Shown here piece by piece: positions 19,211 through 29,207 of a DNA stretch of 64,000 nt. A program made the translations under genes and the position numbers. The stretch is taken from contig CAKSOL010000007.1 of NCBI GenBank assembly GCA_934477125.1, positions 1 through 64,000 on the forward strand, given 5' to 3'. The notes under the pieces were generated by a model. The model was not told the origin of the DNA. It ran no database searches and saw nothing but the letters and a program-made list of their open reading frames with translations. Every line of letters starts with the position of its first letter. Position 1 is the first letter of the stretch. The stretch is from an uncultured Eubacteriales bacterium (GTDB lineage: Bacteria; Bacillota; Clostridia; Oscillospirales; Acutalibacteraceae).

Positions 19211-20083
19211 TTAATCCTTCATGCCGGAGGTAGCCATGGTTTCGATAATTCTGGATTGGGTAAACAGAAATACCAAGATGGGTACCGTCATCATAATTAC
19301 GGATACTGCGGCTCCGACTCCGGCTCGGGCTATACCCGCAGCCGCAATCTGAGTCATAGCATAGGGAAGTGTTTTATATACTTCTTTATAAATGTACGGA
19401 GTTGCGCCTATGCTCCAAAGAGACTGGACATTCAGCAAAATCATGGTAAGCCAGGCAGAGCGTACATTAGGCATAACAATGTTCCAAAATATTCTTCCTT
19501 TTCCTGCGCCGTCAACAGTAGCAGCCTCCAAAAGAGCGTCAGGCAGCTGGTCAATGAACTGCTTCATAAGAAACATTCCGAGCGGCGCGCCTATTGCGGG
19601 GAAGATTAAAGACCAGTATGTATCGATCCAGTGCAGCTTGGATATCGTAACGTAGTTTATAACGCTGCAAACGGAATTATTGAACATAAGCGAAAGAACA
19701 ACCAGCCGCAGCATGGTTTTCTTTCCCGGAAACCGCCGCTTTGAAAGCACGAACGCGCACATTGAGCCGAAAATTATACTGCCTGCCGTTCCGACTGCTG
19801 TTATAAACAGAGTGTTGTATAAATAGCGCAAAAAAGGCACCAATGAGTCCGAAAGCACTGTGAACATATCGCCGAAATTGCCGAGTGTCCAATCGGTAGG
19901 GAAAAGCTTCGGCGGGAAAGCCCATAATTCGTGCGACGGCTTAAAGGCGTTGCCTATAATAAGCACCATCGGCAGTGCCATAAATACCGCCATTATCAGA
20001 AGAACGATAAATATTCCTGCTGTTCCGGCGCGGGAGTGATTGAAACGCCGGCTGCTGCGTGGTATGTGCAAGCCCTTTGTCAT
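19211..20083 (-). CDS. CUT1 sugar ABC permease, MalG type
   Basis: 290 residues, start ATG 20083 after GGTGGGAGAATG. Six membrane segments and EAA loop EAATVDGA. One base separates it from the upstream MalF-type gene (20085-20996). With that gene and the binding protein at 21014 it makes a complete importer except for the ATPase. Confidence 0.9.
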   Translation of the reverse strand: MTKGLHIPRSSRRFNHSRAGTAGIFIVLLIMAVFMALPMVLIIGNAFKPSHELWAFPPKLFPTDWTLGNFGDMFTVLSDSLVPFLRYLYNTLFITAVGTAGSIIFGSMCAFVLSKRRFPGKKTMLRLVVLSLMFNNSVCSVINYVTISKLHWIDTYWSLIFPAIGAPLGMFLMKQFIDQLPDALLEAATVDGAGKGRIFWNIVMPNVRSAWLTMILLNVQSLWSIGATPYIYKEVYKTLPYAMTQIAAAGIARAGVGAAVSVIMMTVPILVFLFTQSRIIETMATSGMKD

Positions 20084-20084
20084 A

Positions 20085-20996
20085 TCATTCTCCCACCTTT
20101 CGCAACATTCTTTGCACTAAGCCGTTTGCGGCAATCATAATCAAAAACAGAACTATTGCAACCGCCGAGGCGTAGCCCATTTCAAACCGGGTGTTGCCGT
20201 AATCCTGCATATGATGAACAAGGGTATGCAAAGCATAACCGCTTGTCGGGAAACCGAAAACAGCGGTTATCACATCTCCGATTCCGAAGGCGCCGGTTAT
20301 GCTCATGATCGCGGAAAACATAAGCTGCGGCTTCATATAGGGAAGTGTGATATACCACAATTCCTGAAATCGGTTACGCACTCCGTCTACCTCGCCGGCT
20401 TCGTAAAGCGTTTTGTCAACATTTTTAAAGCCGGCTATAAGGGAAAGAAATCCTGTTCCGAAGCTCATCCAGAGTATCAGAACGATAGCCGCGGGCATCA
20501 TATATGAGGTATCGGTAAGCCATTGTATCGGCGCGTCGATAAAGCCGAGCTTCAGAAGCACTCCGTTCAGAAAACCGTAAGCGTCGCCGCTGTAAATTAT
20601 CTGCCAGACCGTGTATGCTCCTCCAGAAATGACCGGCGCATAAAACAGGAGAGTTATAAACGAGCGCATTCTGTCGCCGAGCTCGTTTAAAAGCCATGCC
20701 ACTAAAAGGCAGAGAAAATAACCGACCGGACCTGTGACGACCGAAAGGAAAAAGGTGTTTTTTAACGCCTGTAAAAACAATCCGTCGTCTAAGATTAAGT
20801 TAAGATAATTTCTTATTCCGACAAACCGCTGTATTGAAACAGCATTGAAATCGGTAAAGCTCAAAACCGCAGACGCAGCAATCGGAAGCAGCGTAAACAG
20901 AATGAAAAGAATGAAAAACGGCGCGGCAAACAGATAATCCGTTCCATACTCCCGAATAAACTGTCTCGGACCTTTATGTACTTTTTTAGAACTCAT
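20085..20996 (-). CDS. CUT1 sugar ABC permease, MalF/LplB type
   Basis: 303 residues, start ATG 20996 with AAGGAGTGG upstream. Membrane segment FAAPFFILFILFTLLPI near the N-terminus and EAA-like loop EAGEVDGV. It is the second gene of the large minus-strand operon, directly behind the binding-protein gene. Confidence 0.9.
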   Translation of the reverse strand: MSSKKVHKGPRQFIREYGTDYLFAAPFFILFILFTLLPIAASAVLSFTDFNAVSIQRFVGIRNYLNLILDDGLFLQALKNTFFLSVVTGPVGYFLCLLVAWLLNELGDRMRSFITLLFYAPVISGGAYTVWQIIYSGDAYGFLNGVLLKLGFIDAPIQWLTDTSYMMPAAIVLILWMSFGTGFLSLIAGFKNVDKTLYEAGEVDGVRNRFQELWYITLPYMKPQLMFSAIMSITGAFGIGDVITAVFGFPTSGYALHTLVHHMQDYGNTRFEMGYASAVAIVLFLIMIAANGLVQRMLRKVGE

Positions 20997-21013
20997 AAAT
21001 GACCACTCCTTGC

Positions 21014-23926
21014 CTAATCGAGAGAGTATTCTTTGCGTTTGTTGGCTATTTCCGTGTTGATGGACGAAACTGCATCAATCATAGTATCGCGCACATTGTC
21101 CTTATCATAAACAATATAACGGAAAGCAAAGTCGTAATACCTGCTTGTCAGATATCCTCCGGGAACTTCCGTATAGGGACGAATGTATTTAAGCTGTTCT
21201 ATAAGGCTTTCTTTCATATTGGAATCCCAATCGGCGGCGGTAAGGGCATTGAGATTAGCGGTGTTATAACGCGCCGCCGAACCGATAATGCTCTCCAGGC
21301 TGCTGCCGTACTCCTTCTGAGTGCCGTCGGAGGTCCACCATTTAAGGAACTGCCAGCATAACTGCGGGGATTTTGTTCCGGAAAGTATGACAGAGCCTGT
21401 CAGTGTTGCGGTGCAGGAACGGTCAAGAGTGCCGTCATCACGCAGAGTTCCCGGCATAGGCAGCATTGTCCATTGCCCTTTTATATCCGGTGCAAATACG
21501 GATAATTGGTTATAAGATGTAAAGTTTGCAACGGCAATCGGCATATCTCCGCTGCGAAATCTGTTGGCAAAGTCATATGCAAGCTGCAAACCGTATTGCG
21601 TATAAAGCTCGGTATAGCTCTGCATAGCGTCTATCGCCTGAGATGAGCTTAATGCCGACTGTTTGTCTCCCAACTCATACATGCTTCCGCCGGATTGATA
21701 AAGAAAGCTCAGATAGGTCTGAATTGAAACGGGAACGCCGATTGTCAGCGAGTTTGTTTGCAGAACGGGCAGAACCTTAAACAGAATTGAATTCCAATCC
21801 TTTAAGTCGTCGAACGGGATATTCAACTCCCGCAAAATATCGCTGCGGACAAATAATATCGGATAGTCTATGGCGTCAGGCAGAGCGTATGCCGAGCCGT
21901 CAAGCTCAAATGGCTGGATTTCCGCGTCCGAAAAACGGGAAGAAACGGTTTCCTCATAGTCGCCAAATTGACGCAGGTCGAGAACAGCATCCCGAAGCGC
22001 CAGATTTATCGGGTCTGCCTGCGGTAATCCTAAATAAATATCAGGTTGGTTGTCGGATACTATGGAGGGCAGAAGGGCGGTGGCGGTTACAAGCTGCAGC
22101 TTAACGGAAATGTTGCTGTTCGGAGAAAAATCATCATTTATCTTTTGCCGCAGTATCTGCGCCTGATCCCGTCCCGAAGCTATCCAAACCGTAATGGCGG
22201 AGTCGGTATCGTTCTCGGTCAGACCAATGGCATCATAATCTGTGCCGAAGGAGCAAAAGAACTGAACAATATAATGCCAGGCTTTGCGGAAAATATTAAC
22301 ATCTCCTGGCGGAAGAGGAGTATCGGGGGAATAGAAAAACAAAGCGTCCAGCTGCAACGGCTGACTTTTTGCGTCGTTTATCCAGGTTCCGAGCGAAGAA
22401 ATATCGTCGCGGAAGGTCTTTAAGCGTGCGGCTATTTTATCGGTATCATCGGTCATAACCGTCAGCTCGCTGATAAGCCGTCTGACAGCTGCGGTTGATG
22501 CTCCCCCTTCGCCGTTAAAATCGGTAACGGCATCTGAAAGAGACTGCAGCAGGGATATCATTTGCCGCATTTCCTCAACAGTATCCGGAATAACCTGTTC
22601 AAACTGGTAGTTGGCATATTGGTCCGGCTGAGTACCGGTTATGACAACTATTTTTCGGTAGATTTCGTTTAACTGTCCGAGGATATCGTCGGCACTTTGA
22701 AGTATCGGCGCAAAGTCTCCGAGCGTTGCTTTCAGACGGACAGTATGTGTGCCTTTTTCAAGATAGAATATGTAAGGATTTCCGTTTTTATCGGAGAAGG
22801 CATTTGTCTGCCACCGTCCGGAATACGGGAATTCAATGCTTGCCGTTTCGCTGAACGGTAATTTGCCGTCTATTGTAAGCTCGCGCATACTCGAGGCGTT
22901 GGTTTTTATGTTTTGTTTATAATGTGCCCCGATTTGATAGAGACCGCTTTCCGGAATGTCAACGGACCATTCAAGCCATTGACCGACGACCTGCCATTGA
23001 CCCGCTCCTATACTGTTGTAACGGACGAGATTGACGTTGTAGGGCTTGACGCTCGGAGAGGTGCGGTCGTTGAGCGAAACCAAGGTCTGGTCGGATTTTA
23101 ATGTATCAGCGCCCTCAGCCTCAATTCGCTGATTGGAGGACGCAGACGCAGACTGTAAATTCTGCTCTTTGTATTCTGAGGATACATTGCTGTATGAAGG
23201 TATTTCCTCTTTTCCGGAAAGAATAATACGGCTCAGCGTTAAGCAGCCGCTCTTCGGTGTCAGAGTGATTGTGTGCGGTCCGGCAGACAGATAATATTGC
23301 AGAGCTCCTGATATTCCGGAAGATGGATTTTCTGCGTATGCCGTATTCCAGCGGGAAATCTGTTGCTGCCGGCTTCGGATTTCGTGACCGCTGCGGTCAT
23401 ATTGAGGCTCTTTTTCAGCGTCCTGCCAAAATTGAGTAAGAGATATCTCGGCAGACTCGCGGAAGGGGAGAACCCCGTCCAAAAGAATGTCTCTGGTAAC
23501 AGCACTGCTGTTTTCCGTGCCGGTATAGTATCTGAATTGCAGAGTATAGAGTCCCGCATTGGAAATTGAAAATGAAAAGCTTACCGGAGTTGAAGCATCA
23601 AACATAACCGTGCTGCCGCTTTCGCCTTCAAAATCCGGATATATCTGCATAACCGCAGATGCGGAATCGTTGGTATAACCGACGGCCGGAACAACAACGG
23701 TTTCCGTGCCTATGGACTTATCGCAGCTGTCGAGATATTGGGAATATGTCGGAGCTTCGCTGTTTTCTGATGAAACTTCAGTACCGAAATCACCGCCTGT
23801 ATCGGCGGTTTGCGTCTGTTCCGCAGATGTATTTAAAACGATTAACCAACCTGATAAAAAAACACTGCAAACCGTTATTGCAATAAGTATTTTTTGTATT
23901 TTATATTGAAAACACAATATTTTCAT
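21014..23926 (-). CDS. Large two-part solute-binding protein with CBM-like N-terminal domains
   Basis: 970 residues; an N-terminal hydrophobic segment (about 12-32) serves as signal or anchor. Two beta-sandwich, CBM6/35-like domains follow (about 90-250 and 285-405; GLYTLQFRYYTG, GLYQIGAHYKQ), then a helical connector. The C-terminal half is a family-1 solute-binding domain (about 575-970; TVWIASGRDQAQILRQKI, PDIYLGLPQ, AYALPDAIDYPILFVRSDIL). It is roughly twice the normal size of such proteins, so it probably binds extended glycans as well as delivering oligosaccharides to the following permeases. First gene of the operon, start ATG 23926 after GGAGGAAAATT. Confidence 0.85.
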   Translation of the reverse strand: MKILCFQYKIQKILIAITVCSVFLSGWLIVLNTSAEQTQTADTGGDFGTEVSSENSEAPTYSQYLDSCDKSIGTETVVVPAVGYTNDSASAVMQIYPDFEGESGSTVMFDASTPVSFSFSISNAGLYTLQFRYYTGTENSSAVTRDILLDGVLPFRESAEISLTQFWQDAEKEPQYDRSGHEIRSRQQQISRWNTAYAENPSSGISGALQYYLSAGPHTITLTPKSGCLTLSRIILSGKEEIPSYSNVSSEYKEQNLQSASASSNQRIEAEGADTLKSDQTLVSLNDRTSPSVKPYNVNLVRYNSIGAGQWQVVGQWLEWSVDIPESGLYQIGAHYKQNIKTNASSMRELTIDGKLPFSETASIEFPYSGRWQTNAFSDKNGNPYIFYLEKGTHTVRLKATLGDFAPILQSADDILGQLNEIYRKIVVITGTQPDQYANYQFEQVIPDTVEEMRQMISLLQSLSDAVTDFNGEGGASTAAVRRLISELTVMTDDTDKIAARLKTFRDDISSLGTWINDAKSQPLQLDALFFYSPDTPLPPGDVNIFRKAWHYIVQFFCSFGTDYDAIGLTENDTDSAITVWIASGRDQAQILRQKINDDFSPNSNISVKLQLVTATALLPSIVSDNQPDIYLGLPQADPINLALRDAVLDLRQFGDYEETVSSRFSDAEIQPFELDGSAYALPDAIDYPILFVRSDILRELNIPFDDLKDWNSILFKVLPVLQTNSLTIGVPVSIQTYLSFLYQSGGSMYELGDKQSALSSSQAIDAMQSYTELYTQYGLQLAYDFANRFRSGDMPIAVANFTSYNQLSVFAPDIKGQWTMLPMPGTLRDDGTLDRSCTATLTGSVILSGTKSPQLCWQFLKWWTSDGTQKEYGSSLESIIGSAARYNTANLNALTAADWDSNMKESLIEQLKYIRPYTEVPGGYLTSRYYDFAFRYIVYDKDNVRDTMIDAVSSINTEIANKRKEYSLD

Positions 23927-23980
23927 AATTTTCCTCCAATATCAAGGCAAAATACACAATTAGTGAATGTTTTCGTATTT

Positions 23981-24009
23981 ATTCTACTATAAATAATCTT
24001 CTGTGTCAA
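23981..24009 (-). promoter_or_regulatory. Sigma-A promoter of the ten-gene minus-strand operon
   Basis: On the minus strand TTGACA (24004-24009), 17-bp spacer, TAGAAT (23981-23986), 55 bp before the start codon at 23926. It has the same hexamers as the GH13/dockerin promoter, which supports joint regulation. Just downstream lies AAATACGAAAAC, a possible half-conserved operator with a CG core. Confidence 0.6.
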
Positions 24010-24041
24010 GCAAATTTTTTCGCAAAATAGCTAAAAAATGT

Positions 24042-24070
24042 TTGACAAAAATAAAAAAAGGTGTTAATAT
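24042..24070 (+). promoter_or_regulatory. Promoter of the surface-protein operon
   Basis: TTGACA (24042-24047) with a 17-bp spacer to TAATAT (24065-24070). It is divergent from the minus-strand operon promoter 33 bp away. The preceding CGCAAAATAGCTAA resembles CGCAAATAGCTAA in the leader region of the GH13/dockerin gene (about 5150-5165, minus strand). Confidence 0.5.
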
Positions 24071-24116
24071 AAAATCGGTATAAGAAAGCTTCGCCAAGTT
24101 GAATTGTTTTAAAAAG

Positions 24117-24130
24117 TTAAAAGGTTTTAA
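24117..24130. promoter_or_regulatory. Candidate operator, second copy of TTAAAAGGTTTTAA
   Basis: Identical 14-mer to that at 5235-5248, here about 40 bp downstream of the predicted start of the surface-protein transcript. Presence ahead of two paralogous genes on opposite strands makes a shared regulator plausible. Confidence 0.4.
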
Positions 24131-24203
24131 TTTCCATTGGTGCCAAGCGAAATGCCGAGTTTTTTGCTTTCTTTTTTATTTATTTACGGAAAGGTTGAAG
24201 AAG

Positions 24204-27200
24204 ATGAGAAAACGGATTTTATCGGTGCTGTGCTGTATTGCTATACTCATAACCGCAGTTCCTGCGTCAACGGCGGTTTGGGCATCCGGTGCTGCAACCG
24301 AAGAAACGGAGTATTTGGTTACAGCTGACAGCATTCGCGTGTCGTCCAAGAACAATACTGCCGAGGGCTCAACCTATTTTTGGCCGATTGACTTTTCGGA
24401 GGATGAAAACGGTGCTCGAATGAAATATCATTTGCAGGCAAGCGGAGCGCCGGCTAACAGCGCGGGTTCTCCCTATATGCAGAACTTAACGGCTGCCTCA
24501 ACGCTCGACGGAACGCATTTGAAGCTTACGCTGAATAATGAGGTATCGTCGACATACGGTGATGCAAAATTTATGGCGCGAAAGTTTGTTATCAAGCTTG
24601 CAAATGCTCAGTATCAAAACGGGGCAACAAATGATTTGCGGTATACTTTTTGCGTTAATGACAAGGATCCATATATAGATGTTATGAGCGTTACCTCTGC
24701 TAATGTTGCTACTCAGAGGTTCTACTTCAGCGGCAAGCTTGATGTTTTCGGAGACGCGGTGAGAAGCTACAGCATCATTTTCAAGGTTTTGGATAACGGC
24801 GGACTGAGAATGTCGGTAAACGGTGTTGCGGTTGACCTTGCAACTCCCGAACTGCTTGCCACCACCTCAACCGATATAACTAAACCGGTTTATCTTTACA
24901 TAGCCGCAGATACCGATTATACCGATATTACTCTCAACAGCTTCCACGGCGGTGAAAAGCCTTGCCTTGACCCTGCTGCCGGACTTGAGGGTACAGCGGC
25001 GGCAGATACTATGACTGCTAACGCTATGAATAATGTTGAGAACACTAAGTCGTTTCTTGAACGCACGGATATCGCAGGCGGCGGCGTTCATATTAAACAG
25101 ACCTGGGGCGGAGCGCAGTATCCGTATTTTTATAAGGAAAATATGCAGCCGCTTGACGGACTCACATTGCGCTTTGGAAATTATACCTCAAGCAAAAACG
25201 CTCCGTTCGCGGTTTACCTTTCAAAATGCGAGGACAACTGTTTTCACGGCGTTGTTCCGACTCTGCTTATAGATACTGCCAAGGGCGACCTGAAGCTTGT
25301 TAAAAATTCTTATGCCGGAGTTAAAAATGAGGATTTTTCCGGCGGACAATACGTAGAGCTTGCAAAAGTTATTTCCGGAAGCGATTTGCTTAAGGGGCTT
25401 AACAAAGCGGTATTTGATATCGGGATACACCTATCGGCGGATAAATCAAAATATTTTGTCGTTGTGACATCGGGAAAGGAAACTGCGGTAGGCAGCTTTG
25501 CAGTCGATGTACTGTCGGACCTTTCAAATTTCCCCACAGAAAAGGAAGTTTATGCTTCGTTCGGTAATATAGATAACGACACTACGGATTTTGAAGTAGA
25601 TTTCTACGGTTATACTCATACCGAGTATAATGAGTCGGACAGGAAAAATTATACTGACGGCTTAACGGGTATTGCCGGAGCAAATACTATGACCGATTAT
25701 GCGCTTGGAAATGTCACTAATACCGACCCGTTTCTCAAACGTACGGATATCGCAGGCGGCGGCGTTCATATAAAACAGACCGCTAACGGAGCGCAGTATC
25801 CTTATATATACAGGGAGAATATGCAGCCGCTTGACGGACTTACTTTGCGCTTCGGTAAGTATAATTCAGCCGATAAGCATCCCTTTGGCATTTATTTGGC
25901 AAAATACGAAAATCAGTGGTTTTACGGGGTGGTTCCGACCCTGCTGATAGATCCCGAAAAGGGAGATATCAAGCTGATTAAAAACATAAACAACGAAACC
26001 TTTTCCGGTGGCGCACATATGGTTATAAAAAACCTGCTTACCGATAATGCGCTGGTCAAGCGCATCGGAGAAAGCGTTTTTGATATTTCGCTGCATATGT
26101 CTCAGGACAGTAAGTATTATGTTGTAAAACTTACCATCGGCAATGAGGCGGTTGCCGGTCAGTTCAAGGCTTCAATACTGCAAAGCATTGGGAATGCTCC
26201 TACATCCGACGCCGTTTATATGTCATTCGGTAATATTGATAACAGCGCAACGAATTTTGAAGTAGATTTCTACGGCTATACCCATACCGTACTCGGAGAT
26301 GTTAAGATTGAAGAGCCGGAGGAAGAAGATTCCGACAGCCCGTATGACGGAGTTGCAAATGCAGCCTCCGCAACGGATTGGTATAAGGCTCAAAAGAATA
26401 CCAATACGGTTCTTACGGATATTGCGGGCGGCGGAGTAAATATCGACCAATCTTCAACAAGTGCTGAGCGCCCGTTCTGCTATGCGCCCAATTTGAGCAG
26501 TATAGAGGGTTTGCGCCTGTTCTTCGGTAATTATAAGAATAAGAGCGCAGCTTCCGTAACGGCGGAAGAGGGCAGCGGAAAAATAGGTTTGTTCTTCTCT
26601 TATGTTCAGAATCAGTTTTTCTATAATGCGTGTCCGACATTTATTATTGACACTAATACCGGGGATCTTATTCTCGGTCAGAATAAGGACAATGCAACCT
26701 TTACCGGAGGCTTTTATAACACTCTTGCGAGCATTATAACCGGAAGTGAGCTATTGAAGGCTCAGTCGCTTGAAAACCAAAGATTTACTCTTACTTTTAT
26801 AAGTAAGGATGATGAAACTCTGACGGTTACGGTTACCGTAGGAGAAAAAACGGTATCGGGCGAGCTTAAAAAGTCGCTGCTTTCATCTGCGCAGTTCGGA
26901 AACACTCCGCGCGGCGGCAGCTGCTATCTCAGCATAGGCGGACTCAATAATAACGGCGTTGCATACAGTATTGATTTTTACGGTTATAAAACCGGGGTTA
27001 TGGATGTTATTGAAAATGACGTTAAGATAACAGGAACTCTTGAGGAAGTAAATGCCGCTATTGCAGCTCTCCCGACAGCGGAGGAAATAAGCATTGAAAA
27101 TGCCGATGAGGTTCTTATGGCTCAGGCGCGTTTCAATTCCCTTTCAAAGTCTGAGAGGGCGTTGGTCGCACAGTCTGATAAGCTTGCAGAAGTATTTGCG

Positions 27201-29207
27201 GCATATCAGCGCGCCTTAGCAGCAGTTCAGTATGCTCCGGCTTCAACATATTTGGCGCGTGATCCCGAAAGCGGAAATCCGTGGGAGTTTTCAAGCCCCG
27301 ATAACCGCACACTGTTTTCGTATAAAACCTCAAAGGGCTTTAAAGTAAAAATAGTTCCTCAGGGAAACAGCAATGAGCAATACGGTGCAGTACTCCGTAC
27401 TCAGGCTTTAGCCGGAGTGCATAAATTGGACGGTCTCAGCATATCCTTTGATAATTTTAAATACGCCGTAAACGGTTCGTTTTATCTGACCTTTACATCC
27501 GGCGATTATGATGATACCTACGATACCGGCAGCAAAGCGGTAAACAGGCAGATATCCCTGCTTCTTGCAAACGGCAGAGAATTATATATTTGCGGAGCCG
27601 GTCAAAATAAGGCTTGGCTTGCCGGAACAAGCCCTCTTCTGAAACCCGACGCTATGGAGGGTAATCCGGTAACCGTTTCATGGAACAGGCTGAGCTCCGG
27701 TAATTGGCTGCTTTCGATAACCGTAGGCAGTGAGACTGTTGCATTTAATGTTCCGGCGGAACGAATTAACTCAATGACAGATTTTAATGCCGAGCAGGTA
27801 TATGTTGTTTTTGAATCCCCGAAAACATCAACAAATTATGAGCTTGAATTTACCGGTATAAGCACCCGGACAGATGCGGAAACCTCAGAGGTTATGAATG
27901 CAATAAGTCAGCTGCCGCTTGAGCCTTCCTTCAGCGAGGTAAAGCCGATTTGGGAAAAATATCAGGCTCTTAGGGTTGAACAGAAGGCGGCGGTTCTCAA
28001 TGCCTGCGTTCTTTCGGAAAAGTATTATAAAGCGAGAACTGCTTCTAAGAACGGTCAGGGCTATGACGCCGACGGATATTATATTCCCGGACTTGCGGAT
28101 GTGGCAGGAGATTATAAGAGCAATGGCGAATTTGTTTCAACGCATACATCGCCGACCGGCGGTCTTACGCTGGACTTCAATCAGACTCCTTACGGCATTT
28201 GTCAGTATTCGGCAAACACCTATGTTTTGGACGGGCTGAGACTGCGGCTCGGCAATTTTCAATATGCAACCGACGGCAGTCTGTTTGTAGGTTTCCATTC
28301 ATATGAGGCGTACAAACAGAAGATATGGACGTTTGATCCGCAGATATCCAAATACGGAATATATCTCCAAATTGGATACAACGGTCAGCTTCGTGTAACG
28401 GTGCCGGGAACAGACCAAATGACTGTACTTATGGAAAATCCGTTGCTTAAGAATACCAATTTACAGGGCAAGGAATTCATATTAGGCTTTGACGAGCAGC
28501 CTGACGGAACATATCAGGTTTCATTTACGGTTGACGGAACAACTCTTACCGCCGTTCTTGATAAGGACTATATGGAGGCGCTGGAAAAGATAAATCTGAA
28601 TGCGGTCTGGTTTATTATCCATAGCGGAAACGGATATTCCACCACAAGCAATCTTGAAAATAAGCGGCTTATCAGAAACGCATTTTCCATCGATATAACA
28701 GGAATACAGTTCTCTGAATTCAGCAAATCCGATTCTGCTGCCATTAAGCGCATAACCGATATTATTACCAATCTTCCCGACAAGGCTTCTTATGCATATG
28801 AAAATGATATAAACAGCGCATGGGAAATCTATTTCGGATTGCGAGCCGAGCTGCGTATGGCAATAGGGAATATATCAAAGCTCTTTAAGCTTCGGAATCA
28901 GCTTTATGAGCTTCATGTCGCAGACGGTTCAATCTATACCGGAAAGGGCAAGGTGAATTATGTTCAGCTTCCGGATGAAACAGTAACTGTCGATGAGATC
29001 GAGCATAATTATATTTCCACGCCGTCATCCGGAAACAGAACCCCTGATATTGAGCAGGTAATCAAAACAAGGACGATAAATAACAGACCGTCGGTATTGA
29101 CTGTGGTTCTGCTCGCTGTCGGCGGTGCGGTAATACTTGCATTCAGTATACTATGCGCAGTTTTAATAGGGAAAAATAAAAAAGGCGGTAAGGAGGCAAG
29201 CAAATGA
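24204..29207 (+). CDS. Giant membrane-anchored multimodular glycan-binding protein
   Basis: Start ATG 24204 (MRKRILSVLCC) after GGAAAGG; 1667 residues. Order: signal peptide, module A (about 37-252), three B-type beta-sandwich modules (253-474, 482-696, 712-931), and a helical linker (936-1009). Then a fourth B-like module (1010-1224), a helical linker, a fifth (1286-1505), a third helical linker, a proline/threonine-rich stalk, and one membrane helix (about 1631-1655) with basic tail KNKKGG. Modules A and B are about 90 percent identical to those of the 1285-residue GH13 enzyme but no catalytic barrel is present. It therefore probably displays carbohydrate-binding modules at the cell surface. 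It overlaps the next gene by ATGA. Confidence 0.75.
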   Translation: MRKRILSVLCCIAILITAVPASTAVWASGAATEETEYLVTADSIRVSSKNNTAEGSTYFWPIDFSEDENGARMKYHLQASGAPANSAGSPYMQNLTAASTLDGTHLKLTLNNEVSSTYGDAKFMARKFVIKLANAQYQNGATNDLRYTFCVNDKDPYIDVMSVTSANVATQRFYFSGKLDVFGDAVRSYSIIFKVLDNGGLRMSVNGVAVDLATPELLATTSTDITKPVYLYIAADTDYTDITLNSFHGGEKPCLDPAAGLEGTAAADTMTANAMNNVENTKSFLERTDIAGGGVHIKQTWGGAQYPYFYKENMQPLDGLTLRFGNYTSSKNAPFAVYLSKCEDNCFHGVVPTLLIDTAKGDLKLVKNSYAGVKNEDFSGGQYVELAKVISGSDLLKGLNKAVFDIGIHLSADKSKYFVVVTSGKETAVGSFAVDVLSDLSNFPTEKEVYASFGNIDNDTTDFEVDFYGYTHTEYNESDRKNYTDGLTGIAGANTMTDYALGNVTNTDPFLKRTDIAGGGVHIKQTANGAQYPYIYRENMQPLDGLTLRFGKYNSADKHPFGIYLAKYENQWFYGVVPTLLIDPEKGDIKLIKNINNETFSGGAHMVIKNLLTDNALVKRIGESVFDISLHMSQDSKYYVVKLTIGNEAVAGQFKASILQSIGNAPTSDAVYMSFGNIDNSATNFEVDFYGYTHTVLGDVKIEEPEEEDSDSPYDGVANAASATDWYKAQKNTNTVLTDIAGGGVNIDQSSTSAERPFCYAPNLSSIEGLRLFFGNYKNKSAASVTAEEGSGKIGLFFSYVQNQFFYNACPTFIIDTNTGDLILGQNKDNATFTGGFYNTLASIITGSELLKAQSLENQRFTLTFISKDDETLTVTVTVGEKTVSGELKKSLLSSAQFGNTPRGGSCYLSIGGLNNNGVAYSIDFYGYKTGVMDVIENDVKITGTLEEVNAAIAALPTAEEISIENADEVLMAQARFNSLSKSERALVAQSDKLAEVFAAYQRALAAVQYAPASTYLARDPESGNPWEFSSPDNRTLFSYKTSKGFKVKIVPQGNSNEQYGAVLRTQALAGVHKLDGLSISFDNFKYAVNGSFYLTFTSGDYDDTYDTGSKAVNRQISLLLANGRELYICGAGQNKAWLAGTSPLLKPDAMEGNPVTVSWNRLSSGNWLLSITVGSETVAFNVPAERINSMTDFNAEQVYVVFESPKTSTNYELEFTGISTRTDAETSEVMNAISQLPLEPSFSEVKPIWEKYQALRVEQKAAVLNACVLSEKYYKARTASKNGQGYDADGYYIPGLADVAGDYKSNGEFVSTHTSPTGGLTLDFNQTPYGICQYSANTYVLDGLRLRLGNFQYATDGSLFVGFHSYEAYKQKIWTFDPQISKYGIYLQIGYNGQLRVTVPGTDQMTVLMENPLLKNTNLQGKEFILGFDEQPDGTYQVSFTVDGTTLTAVLDKDYMEALEKINLNAVWFIIHSGNGYSTTSNLENKRLIRNAFSIDITGIQFSEFSKSDSAAIKRITDIITNLPDKASYAYENDINSAWEIYFGLRAELRMAIGNISKLFKLRNQLYELHVADGSIYTGKGKVNYVQLPDETVTVDEIEHNYISTPSSGNRTPDIEQVIKTRTINNRPSVLTVVLLAVGGAVILAFSILCAVLIGKNKKGGKEASK
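24960..26995 (+). repeat. Three tandem B-type modules in the surface protein
   Basis: Coding repeat: units at about 24960-25625, 25650-26290 and 26340-26995. Shared landmarks are RTDIAGGGVHIKQT, ENMQPLDGLTLRFG, the FSGG turn and SFGNIDN...DFEVDFYGYTH. The first two are very close to each other; the third is more diverged (DIAGGGVNIDQSS, LSSIEGLRLFFGNY). A further copy lies in the GH13/dockerin protein. Confidence 0.8.
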
